64,000 nucleotides of DNA from CAXPZW01 sp964221845. Lineage in GTDB: Bacteria; Bacteroidota; Bacteroidia; Flavobacteriales_D; Sanyastnellaceae. The position numbers and the translations under genes are program-made. Where the stretch lies: the NCBI GenBank assembly GCA_964221845.1, contig CAXPZW010000009.1, positions 1 to 64,000 on the forward strand. Direction: 5' to 3'. The notes under the pieces are model-generated. The model did no database searches. It was given only the letters and a program-made list of their open reading frames with translations, and had not been told where the DNA came from. How positions within the stretch are numbered: the stretch's first letter is position 1; each line of letters starts with the position of its first letter. This document shows, in pieces, positions 8,666-15,929 of the stretch.

Positions 8666-8919
8666 CTGAATGGATGATGGTACAGGTCGTGTTTAAGCGG
8701 GTAGAAATGGTTGTACGCGTTTCTACTCGGGTCGCTCCCGGGTAACACGGATGAGAAGCAACACCTTTGAATTGGGGGATGCTGCGGCCCCCTTGGGTGG
8801 GAGCTACGCGCGCGTGAAGGGGAGCTCGTGGATCGGAGTTTCCCACGCGATTGTGCGGCCGATCGCAATAACCATCCACTACAATCGTCTATCTTGTGAA
8901 ACCTGCAAACCATCCATTG

Positions 8920-9663
8920 ATGAAACCGACCCTTTTGACCCTTGTGGCCGCCTTTTTTGTGGCCTCTTCCCTCCTTGCGAACACCCCAGACATGGTGACC
9001 TTCTCGGCAGACGGCACGTACGTCTTGGCTGCCTCTGAGCGCATCAACATCACCCACGAAGGCGAGTACTGGCAACTCTTTCAAAACAACGATCCCACTC
9101 CGCTGCACACCATTGCGTTGAAAGACGGGGTATGGAGTACAGTCAAATTGATCGATCCTTCGGTCAGCACCGAGCGGGCCCAAGTCCTTCAACCCATCAC
9201 AGATATTGACGCGTGGATGGCGCAGTACCAGCTCACCGACGTGGCGCAGGACGTTTCGGAATCACTGACCGTAGAGGCCTCATTTGTGTCGGTGCCCGAA
9301 AAGCAAAGCGGCACATTGCTCCAGATCAACTACTTGCTGGACGGCAAGGGTGTGGCGCGCGTGCAACTGGAAGATCACGATGCCTCTGACAACACCGAAC
9401 AACTCGCCTCCCTGCAAACCGAGCTGAACCGCCGCTCGCCTGAAGCGGTTTACAGCGGCGACGGCGAGCTCATTGGCCACCACGCTGCCCATGCCAAAGC
9501 GTACCGCAGCGCTGCCGGACGCTTGTTCATCCACAGCGCAACCACCACCTCGGACTGGACTCCGGCAGCAGACCTCCCTACTGGCACCGACTTGGTGCGT
9601 GAAGGCAATGCTGTCCACAGCGCCGTAACCCCATGGCTAACTGTGGTACGCATCATGCGCTAA
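8920..9663 (+). CDS. Secreted protein of unknown function
   Basis: From the ATG at 8920 the product is 247 residues with a signal peptide (cleavage near SSLLA-NT). The mature part is acidic, without cysteines or recognised repeats. I do not recognise a family. A GTG at 8896 would add eight residues before the signal peptide, and a near-match box TATCTTG sits at 8890-8896. The gene is alone between the divergent purK and the DUF427 gene. Confidence 0.72.
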   Translation: MKPTLLTLVAAFFVASSLLANTPDMVTFSADGTYVLAASERINITHEGEYWQLFQNNDPTPLHTIALKDGVWSTVKLIDPSVSTERAQVLQPITDIDAWMAQYQLTDVAQDVSESLTVEASFVSVPEKQSGTLLQINYLLDGKGVARVQLEDHDASDNTEQLASLQTELNRRSPEAVYSGDGELIGHHAAHAKAYRSAAGRLFIHSATTTSDWTPAADLPTGTDLVREGNAVHSAVTPWLTVVRIMR

Positions 9664-9723
9664 CCCAACCAGAAGGGTACCTCCGCTGGACCGAAACGGG
9701 ACCGTTTTGGAACAAACGGCCGC

Positions 9724-9731
9724 TACCTTTG
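9724..9731 (+). promoter_or_regulatory. -7 box (TACCTTTG) for DUF427 gene
   Basis: An exact TAnnTTTG match ends 19 nt before the ATG. A TTG lies 14 nt further upstream, which is shorter than the usual -33 to -7 gap. Confidence 0.6.
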
Positions 9732-9750
9732 CTGTAAGAAAAACACGCCC

Positions 9751-10086
9751 ATGAAAGCCATTTGGAACAACACCGTCATCGCCGAAAGCAACGACACCAT
9801 CGTTGTGGAAGGGAACCACTACTTCCCCGAATCGGCCATCAACAAAGCCCACTTCAAGCCCAGCACCTACACCACGTTCTGCGGCTGGAAAGGCACCGCC
9901 AGCTACTTCTCTGTGGAAGTGGACGGGCAGCTGAACGAAAACGCCGCCTAGTATTACGCCGACCCCATGGAGAAAGCCCAAAACATCAAGAACTACGTCG
10001 CGTTTTGGCGCGGAGTAGAAGTGGTGGGCGACTCCGAAGCCTCCGACCTGACCGATGGCATGAAGCCTGAGGATTTGGTGTGCTGA
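9751..10086 (+). pseudogene. DUF427-family protein interrupted by an in-frame amber codon
   Basis: The first 66 codons match the small DUF427 family (MKAIWNNTVIAES, then FCGWKGTASYFSVEVDG). A TAG at 9949-9951 stops the frame after NENAA, but the same frame continues without further stops through YYADPMEKAQNIKNYVAFW to a TGA at 10084-10086. Homologues I recall have AAWYYP at this junction, so one G-to-A change (TGG to TAG) explains the stop. The downstream half keeps the family signature VAFWRGVEV, so the lesion is recent, a sequencing error, or read through. The function of DUF427 proteins is not established. Confidence 0.8.
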
Positions 10087-10112
10087 GGTTCACCTCACTC
10101 AAACGAAATTTG

Positions 10113-10148
10113 AAAGCCGTGTCCTGATTGGGATGCGGCTTTTCTTTT
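10113..10148 (+). terminator. Rho-independent terminator after DUF427 gene
   Basis: A roughly 12-bp stem beginning AAAGCCG and ending CGGCTTT, followed by TTCTTTT, lies about 27 nt after the DUF427 frame ends. Its presence argues that the whole interrupted frame was once one transcription unit. Confidence 0.75.
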
Positions 10149-10215
10149 GACCGTCTGCTCGTTGCTGGACACAAATCAAGCGTCAGTGCATAACCTTCAG
10201 TAAACACCCCTGTCG

Positions 10216-10223
10216 CATCTTTG
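10216..10223 (+). promoter_or_regulatory. -7-like box (CATCTTTG) for chromate-type transporter
   Basis: One mismatch to TAnnTTTG. It ends 4 nt before the ATG, the modal spacing in this window. Confidence 0.55.
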
Positions 10224-10227
10224 GCCC

Positions 10228-11352
10228 ATGTCCACTCCAACTCACTTGGCCGAAGTGGCCCGCGTCTTTTTCAAACTCGGTTGCATTGCCTTTGGTGGAC
10301 CCGCAGCCCACGTGGCCATGATGGAAGACGAGGTGGTGACCAAGCGCAAGTGGATGACCCGTGAGCATTTCCTGGACATGATGGGTGCCACCAACCTCAT
10401 CCCGGGCCCCAATTCCACCGAAATGACCATGCACTGCGGCCATGTGCGCGCAGGTGCCGCCGGTATGTGGGTTGCTGGGGCGTGTTTCATCGTTCCGGCA
10501 GTGGTGACCACCGGGCTGCTGGCGTGGTTGTACGTGTCCTATGGCACCTTGCCCGAGGTAGAGCCTTGGGTGCAAGGCATCAAACCCGCCGTACTCGCCG
10601 TGATTGCTGCGGCCGTCTACAAGCTGGGTAAAAAGGCCCTGAAAAGCTGGGAGTTGGGGGTGATCGGTGCCCTTGTGGTGCTGGTATGCACCTGGGGTTG
10701 GGTGAATGAAATTACCGCGCTTTTGACGGCCGGATTGCTCGGTGCTGGGTACTTCACCGTTCGCGACCGCTTGCGCACCTCAGGCGCAGCTGTACTTCCA
10801 TTGCTCATGGCCCCGGCAGCCGCCAAGAGCATCACCACCACAGGGGTGTTCTTGAGCTTTTTGAAGACCGGAGCCATCCTCTACGGCAGCGGATATGTCC
10901 TGTTTGCTTACCTCGATGCAGAACTGGTAGAAAGAGGGTGGATGACCACTGCTGAGTTGCTCGACGCGATTGCCATGGGGCAATTTACCCCTGGACCAGT
11001 GCTCAGCACGGCCACGTTTGTGGGCTTCCAACTGGACGGGATCGGCGGGGCACTGGCAGCCACCGCCGGGATTTTCCTCCCTTCGTTTTTGTTTGTATTG
11101 CTCACCCATCGCTTCATTGTCAAGCTGCGTCAATACCCGTTTTTGAGTCGCTTTTTGGACGCTGTGAACGTCGCTGCTCTTGGAGTCATGGTGGCCGTCA
11201 TGATCACCATGGGGCAGGCCACGTTGACCGATTGGAAGGGCATCACGATCGCCGCCTTGGGGGCCTTTTTCACCTTTGGACCTTGGAAGCTGTCGGCCAT
11301 GTGGATCATAATAGGCGGTGCCTTGGTGGGCGGACTGCTACACTGGGTCTAA
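10228..11352 (+). CDS. chrA: Chromate transporter (ChrA family)
   Basis: The 374-residue protein is a long-form member of the chromate ion transporter family. Two homologous halves are visible: the first has FFKLGCIAFGGPAAHVAMM near residues 14-32 and NLIPGPNSTEM, and the second has FLKTGAILYGSGYVLF and GQFTPGPVLSTATFVG. About ten hydrophobic segments are present. ChrA members export chromate or related oxyanions, but many are uncharacterised and the actual substrate here is inferred. No chrB-type regulator is adjacent. Confidence 0.92.
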   Translation: MSTPTHLAEVARVFFKLGCIAFGGPAAHVAMMEDEVVTKRKWMTREHFLDMMGATNLIPGPNSTEMTMHCGHVRAGAAGMWVAGACFIVPAVVTTGLLAWLYVSYGTLPEVEPWVQGIKPAVLAVIAAAVYKLGKKALKSWELGVIGALVVLVCTWGWVNEITALLTAGLLGAGYFTVRDRLRTSGAAVLPLLMAPAAAKSITTTGVFLSFLKTGAILYGSGYVLFAYLDAELVERGWMTTAELLDAIAMGQFTPGPVLSTATFVGFQLDGIGGALAATAGIFLPSFLFVLLTHRFIVKLRQYPFLSRFLDAVNVAALGVMVAVMITMGQATLTDWKGITIAALGAFFTFGPWKLSAMWIIIGGALVGGLLHWV

Positions 11353-11383
11353 GGGGCACGCCGGATTCGGCTAAATTCGCGGT

Positions 11384-11926
11384 ATGAAACTGCGATTGCT
11401 CGTGTGTTTGTGCCTGGTAGGCACCTTGCTCCATGCCCAATCGGATTTGGGCCAAGAGACGGCGAAACCCTCCTTCAAGGACTGCCTGTTTACCGGCGGA
11501 AATGTGGTGCTGAACTTTGGCACCAATACCATTGTGGTGGGCGCCACACCTACCCTGGGGTACCGCATCACGCCCAAATGGAGTGCCGGCATTGGCGCCA
11601 CCGGGCTGTACTACCGCTTCAATTTCACCGGCCAGCAGTTCTCCAGCAGCGTCTACGGCGGAAACCTGTTTACGCGCTTTTTGGTGACCGACAACTTCTT
11701 TTTAGGCAGCGAACTTCACGCCATCAACACCAACGCCTGGGACCCCCTCTCGGGCGAAGACTTGGGCCGCCAAACCATTCCGTTGCTCTACGTCGGTGGC
11801 GGCTTCCGTCAACAGTTGGGCGAGAATGTATTTTTGATCGTCTCGCTCATGTATGATGTATTCGACGACCCCAATTCGCCCTTCCAAAACCCGAACTACG
11901 GGGGAGGAATCATCTTTGGACTTTGA
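11384..11926 (+). CDS. Small outer-membrane beta-barrel protein, unknown function
   Basis: The 180-residue product has a signal peptide (cleavage near LLHA-QS). Its mature region has alternating hydrophobic and polar residues and Gly/Tyr-rich strands (for example GATPTLGYRITPKWSAGIG and YVGGGFRQQLGENVF), as expected for an 8-stranded barrel. A box with one mismatch (TAAATTCG, 11372-11379) ends 4 nt before the ATG. It ends 3 nt before the MscS-type gene, suggesting co-transcription. No specific family is recognised. Confidence 0.78.
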   Translation: MKLRLLVCLCLVGTLLHAQSDLGQETAKPSFKDCLFTGGNVVLNFGTNTIVVGATPTLGYRITPKWSAGIGATGLYYRFNFTGQQFSSSVYGGNLFTRFLVTDNFFLGSELHAINTNAWDPLSGEDLGRQTIPLLYVGGGFRQQLGENVFLIVSLMYDVFDDPNSPFQNPNYGGGIIFGL

Positions 11927-11929
11927 CCC

Positions 11930-13039
11930 ATGGAAACGCAAGCTCTGAACCGCATTTTTGAACTCTTAGGCCCCGAAACGCAAGCCTTTTTCATGCGTAC
12001 TTGGGGCGAAAACACGTGGTGGGACATCCTGATCAGCCTGGGAATTTTCCTGGTGGGAATCCTGCTCGCACGCCTGCTGTACAAGCTATTTGGTGGACTC
12101 ATGCGCCGCATCACTGGACGCACCGCCACCAAGTTGGATGACATATTGGTGGACCGACTCGAGCAACCGCTTGTCCTTGGTCTGATCATCATTTTCTCGT
12201 GGTGGTCGTTGGATCGGCTCCACTTTGCCGATGGGCCCCAAACCTTCATCAACAACATCTTCCATGTGCTGATCGCCATCGACATTACGTGGTTCGTAGT
12301 GCGGATCGTAGACGCTGCGATTTCCGAGTATGTGGTGCCCATGGTGGAGAAAAGCGAGAGCACGTTGGACGACACCATTTTGCCGATCCTGCGCAAGGGG
12401 CTGCGCGCCATTTTGTGGATCGTGGGCATCATTGTTGGTCTGAGCAACGCCGGCTACAACGTGGGAGCCCTGCTCGCCGGTGCGGGAATTGGTGGAATCG
12501 CCATGGCTATGGCGGCCAAAGACTTTGTGGCCAACATATTCGGAGGTATCACCGTCTTCTTGGACAAACCCTTTTCCGCCGGCGATCGCATCGTGATCAA
12601 CAGTTACGATGGTATCGTGCGTGAAATTGGCATCCGCTCCACCAAGATGGAACGCCTGGACGGCCGCATGGTCACCATCCCCAACTACAAGTTTACCGAC
12701 TCGGAAGTCATCAACGTTTCATCCGAGCCGAGCCGTCGGGTGAAAATGACCTTGGGGCTGACCTACGACACTTCTGCGGATCGCATCGAAGAGGCCATTG
12801 AGATCCTCAACGGGTTGGTCCGCGACATCGACACGATCGAAGACAACCACTACGCGGTGTTTGAGAGCTTTGGAGACTTCTCGCTCAACATCCTGTTCAT
12901 CTATTACGTGAAGAAGGACCAGGACGTGCTCAACATCCCGAGTCACATCAACTTCGAAATCCTGAAGGCCTTCAATGCTGCCGGGTTGGACTTCGCCTTC
13001 CCTACCCAGACCATCATCCCTCAAACCGACGCCTCATGA
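11930..13039 (+). CDS. MscS-family mechanosensitive ion channel
   Basis: The 369-residue protein has several N-terminal membrane segments and the hallmark pore/beta-domain region GAGIGGIAMAMAAKDFVAN followed by GITVFLDKPFSAGD near residues 185-220. The C-terminal cytoplasmic part includes the typical VTIPNYKFTDSEVINVS. It is expected in the inner membrane, releasing solutes on hypo-osmotic shock. It overlaps the next gene by ATGA at 13036-13039. Confidence 0.95.
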   Translation: METQALNRIFELLGPETQAFFMRTWGENTWWDILISLGIFLVGILLARLLYKLFGGLMRRITGRTATKLDDILVDRLEQPLVLGLIIIFSWWSLDRLHFADGPQTFINNIFHVLIAIDITWFVVRIVDAAISEYVVPMVEKSESTLDDTILPILRKGLRAILWIVGIIVGLSNAGYNVGALLAGAGIGGIAMAMAAKDFVANIFGGITVFLDKPFSAGDRIVINSYDGIVREIGIRSTKMERLDGRMVTIPNYKFTDSEVINVSSEPSRRVKMTLGLTYDTSADRIEEAIEILNGLVRDIDTIEDNHYAVFESFGDFSLNILFIYYVKKDQDVLNIPSHINFEILKAFNAAGLDFAFPTQTIIPQTDAS

Positions 13040-13419
13040 GCGAGATCTGGATCCCGTTGCTGAGTGCCTTCGTGGGGGCATTGTTTGGAGGCGCGGTATC
13101 CTTTGTGCTCCAGCGCCAGCGCATCAAGCATGAACAAGCCCAACTGCGCGAAGCCGACAAAACCACCTTTGCTGCCGAAGACACCGTCCGCCGCATGCTC
13201 AAGCATGGTGGATACACAGAACGCACCCTGGGTGCCATCCGCGACAAAGTGGGCGGGTACGACAACGACCTTGACGAACTGCGTCGCATTTTGTTGCGCG
13301 CGGGTGCGACCCGCGTGAAATTGGGGAGCAACGAACAAGGGTTTTTGGATGAGAAATGGCGGTTGCAAGAGCGGGATGCTGAGTACGTCGCCAAAAAGAT
13401 CGGAGGCGTTTCTAAATAG
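13036..13419 (+). CDS. Small membrane-anchored protein of unknown function
   Basis: The 127-residue product has one N-terminal membrane segment (LLSAFVGALFGGAVSFVL) followed by a charged, helical soluble part. Its start overlaps the MscS-type stop (ATGA), so the two are translationally coupled. The helical region HGGYTERTLGAIRDKVGGYDNDLDELRRILLRAG resembles a small DNA- or protein-binding helical bundle, but I cannot assign a family. A link to channel function is only suggested by the coupling. Confidence 0.75.
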   Translation: MSEIWIPLLSAFVGALFGGAVSFVLQRQRIKHEQAQLREADKTTFAAEDTVRRMLKHGGYTERTLGAIRDKVGGYDNDLDELRRILLRAGATRVKLGSNEQGFLDEKWRLQERDAEYVAKKIGGVSK

Positions 13420-13743
13420 CGCCGCCCCCCACCCGGGACCCCCCGTACCCCCCGCAAGCCCACCTCCGCCTCCAACCTTTGAGCCAAGCCCAAAGGCGCA
13501 GCCTGCACATGCAGACCAGCGCTGCCAACGCAGCACCCCTTGGCCGAAACCAAGGCCCACGACTTTGCGGAGACGGGGCAGCACAAACCTCCCCTTTCAA
13601 GCCACCTTCACCGAGGTTTATCTGTGCCTTTTGATGATTGGTATCTGGCGAGATCCAGTTTGCACCCTGTCATTTGTAGTTGACCAACCGGCACAAAAAA
13701 AGCTGCCCCAAATGGAGCGGCTTCAAGTCGATTTTGACCAGGC
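13420..13743. other. Intergenic region between convergent genes, with C-rich tract and terminator
   Basis: The region separates the MscS operon from the leftward C1 peptidase gene. Its first 35 nt hold four C runs at 13425-13430, 13432-13434, 13439-13444 and 13448-13453, so the minus strand fits a G-quadruplex pattern. The right end holds the peptidase terminator. I see no convincing gene in the remainder. Confidence 0.6.
13695..13723 (-). terminator. Rho-independent terminator for C1 peptidase gene
   Basis: On the minus strand a 7-bp stem (AAGCCGC paired with GCAGCTT, one G-T wobble) is followed by a run of seven T, about 20 nt after the stop codon. Confidence 0.7.
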
Positions 13744-14883
13744 TTACAGGCCCAGTTTGGTGCGGATGTCCGCCGGGATGGCGTCTTTGTGCACCATGAT
13801 GCCTAGGGTCTTCATGTTGAAGTAGGCCTCACTCACGTGTTGGAACCCGTCAAAGCTGTTGCCGGTGCCCCACGAGTTTTTGGTGATGTAGTACATGTTG
13901 CCGTTCTGGTCCTTGCTCATGCCGGTGATGTGCATCAGGTGGTCGTCGGTGGTGGACTGCATGTCAAAGGCCTCTTGGCGCTTCTCTTGGGTGACGGTTT
14001 GTTCGGCCACCACTTTCTTGAACATGTCGTCTTTTGAAGTCCCATCCACAGGCAGGATGGCCATGCCGTTGCGGAAGCTGAAGCCAAGCTCGCTTACGTC
14101 CGCGTCCCAAGCCACAGTGTAGCCGTTGCGGATGGCATTTTGCGCCACTTTGGCGAGGTCTTCCATCGGTACGTTGTAGAACTGGCCCTGCGAGAAATTG
14201 TCAGGCACTTCCAAAATGAACGGCTGCCACATGGCGTGGTGGGTGAACGACGAAAGGCTCACGTAATCACTCGCGTTGAAGCCCATGGCATCTCGGAAAG
14301 ACTCCGGCGTGTATTCTTTGCCTCGGTAGGCGAACTTCTTGGGCACACGGCCGAGGGTAGCATCGAGCACAGCGTCTACCGCTTTCTTGTACGCATCGGT
14401 TTTGGAGCCGCGCATTTCCGTCACGCCTTTCACCAGGCCTTCGAGCATGGCGTCCAGTTCACCGTGGTTATGTTCGGTGACCCCTGGGTTGAGGCCCGAG
14501 TATGCTTCTTCAGGGACCATGCCGTGGTCGCGGATGGCGTTGATCACGTCGTGCGAGAGGCTGCCTGGGCCAAATTGCGCGCGGCCTTGGTAGCGCACAT
14601 AGTTCTCGGCCTTCTTGGGGTAGGTGACGCGCACGTTGAACATTTCGCTCAGGTTGTGTTCGCCCTTGCCCATGCGGATCAGCTCAGATTCCACAAACGA
14701 AATGGTGGCAAAACTCCAGCACGTACCGGTGCGGCACTGGTCTTTGGTGGAGGTGTGGGAATTGTCCTTGACCACCTCAAAGGTGTACGGAAAGGCGTTG
14801 GCGTCAGATTTCTTGCTCTTCTTCTGAGCGAAGCCGCTGGCTGCAAATACCAGGGCGATCAACAAAAGCGCGGTCTTTTTCAT
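13744..14883 (-). CDS. Secreted C1-family (papain-like, bleomycin hydrolase-type) cysteine peptidase
   Basis: From the ATG at 14883 the product is 379 residues with a signal peptide (cleavage near SGFA-QK). The catalytic block QCRTGTCWSFAT places the nucleophile at Cys55 with the oxyanion Gln at 49. The C-terminal half contains DDHLMHITGM (His) and ITKNSWG (Asn), completing the papain-type triad. The overall plan resembles aminopeptidase C / bleomycin hydrolase, but with an export signal. The frame extends to 14949 without sensible signal sequence, so the later start is chosen. It is divergent from ddl. Confidence 0.93.
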   Translation of the reverse strand: MKKTALLLIALVFAASGFAQKKSKKSDANAFPYTFEVVKDNSHTSTKDQCRTGTCWSFATISFVESELIRMGKGEHNLSEMFNVRVTYPKKAENYVRYQGRAQFGPGSLSHDVINAIRDHGMVPEEAYSGLNPGVTEHNHGELDAMLEGLVKGVTEMRGSKTDAYKKAVDAVLDATLGRVPKKFAYRGKEYTPESFRDAMGFNASDYVSLSSFTHHAMWQPFILEVPDNFSQGQFYNVPMEDLAKVAQNAIRNGYTVAWDADVSELGFSFRNGMAILPVDGTSKDDMFKKVVAEQTVTQEKRQEAFDMQSTTDDHLMHITGMSKDQNGNMYYITKNSWGTGNSFDGFQHVSEAYFNMKTLGIMVHKDAIPADIRTKLGL

Positions 14884-14963
14884 GCAAGTGTGTTTGTATG
14901 TTGGGAGGAGAAAAATACGGCAGTGTGGCCCTGTGTCGCAACTTTCCACCCAAATCCCCCAGC

Positions 14964-15929
14964 ATGAAACAGCTTGCCGTGGTGGCCGGCGGATACACCG
15001 GCGAACGTGAAATCTCGCTCAAGAGCGCCTCGATGATCCTCGAACACATCGACCGCACGCGTTGGGCGCCCACCTTGGTCCACATCGACCGCCAGGGCTG
15101 GCGCGCCGAAACAAAAGCGGGCACCTTTACCATTCAGCGCGAGGACTTTAGTTACGTGTCTGATGGCACCAAGCACACCTTCGATGCGGTGTTTGTCATC
15201 ATCCACGGCACCCCGGGCGAGGACGGCAAACTGCAAGGGTATTTTGACCTGATTGGCATGCCCTACTCCACCGGGCCAACCACCAGCATGGCACTCACCT
15301 TTAGCAAAGCGTATTGCAATCACTATTTGCAAAACCAAGGGTTCAAGACCGCCAAAAATGTTTTGGTCCGCGCCAACGACCACTACTCCACCTCGGAAAT
15401 CGTGCGCATCCTGGACCTCCCCGTATTTGTCAAACCCAACGGTGGTGGCTCCTCGCTGGCCACTACCAAAGTGGACGTCAAGGAAGGCTTGCACAAGGCC
15501 ATTGACGAGGCGCTGACTGTGGACCGCGAGGTGATCATAGAGGGATTTCTACCCGGCACCGAAGTGACCTGTGGCGTGATCGAAGTGGACGGCATCCCCA
15601 CCGCCCTGCCCGCCACCGAAATCGTGTCTGAAGGGGAGTTCTTTGACTACGAGGCCAAGTACCAAGGCAAGTCCAACGAAATCACGCCTGCACGTATCAG
15701 CGAGGCCATGATGGCCGAAGTACAGCGACAGTCGGTCCGCATTTGGGAATTGCTGGATTTCCGGGGGATGATTCGGGTGGATTTCATGATTGAGGACGAG
15801 GTGCCTTATGTGATTGAGGTCAACACCGTCCCTGGATTCTCAGCAGCCAGCATCATTCCGCAACAAGCCGCTGCGGTTGGGATGGACAAGACCACGCTGA
15901 TCAACCACGTGCTGGCAGAGCTAGGCTAG
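14964..15929 (+). CDS. ddl: D-alanine--D-alanine ligase
   Basis: From the ATG at 14964 the product is 321 residues, normal for Ddl. The ATP-grasp landmarks are visible: N-terminal VVAGGYTGEREISLKSA, lysine-containing FVKPNGGGSS, and the late metal/substrate block YVIEVNTVPGFSAAS. It makes the D-Ala-D-Ala dipeptide for peptidoglycan precursors in the cytoplasm. The 3' end overlaps the convergent glycoside hydrolase-like gene by 4 nt. Confidence 0.96.
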   Translation: MKQLAVVAGGYTGEREISLKSASMILEHIDRTRWAPTLVHIDRQGWRAETKAGTFTIQREDFSYVSDGTKHTFDAVFVIIHGTPGEDGKLQGYFDLIGMPYSTGPTTSMALTFSKAYCNHYLQNQGFKTAKNVLVRANDHYSTSEIVRILDLPVFVKPNGGGSSLATTKVDVKEGLHKAIDEALTVDREVIIEGFLPGTEVTCGVIEVDGIPTALPATEIVSEGEFFDYEAKYQGKSNEITPARISEAMMAEVQRQSVRIWELLDFRGMIRVDFMIEDEVPYVIEVNTVPGFSAASIIPQQAAAVGMDKTTLINHVLAELG

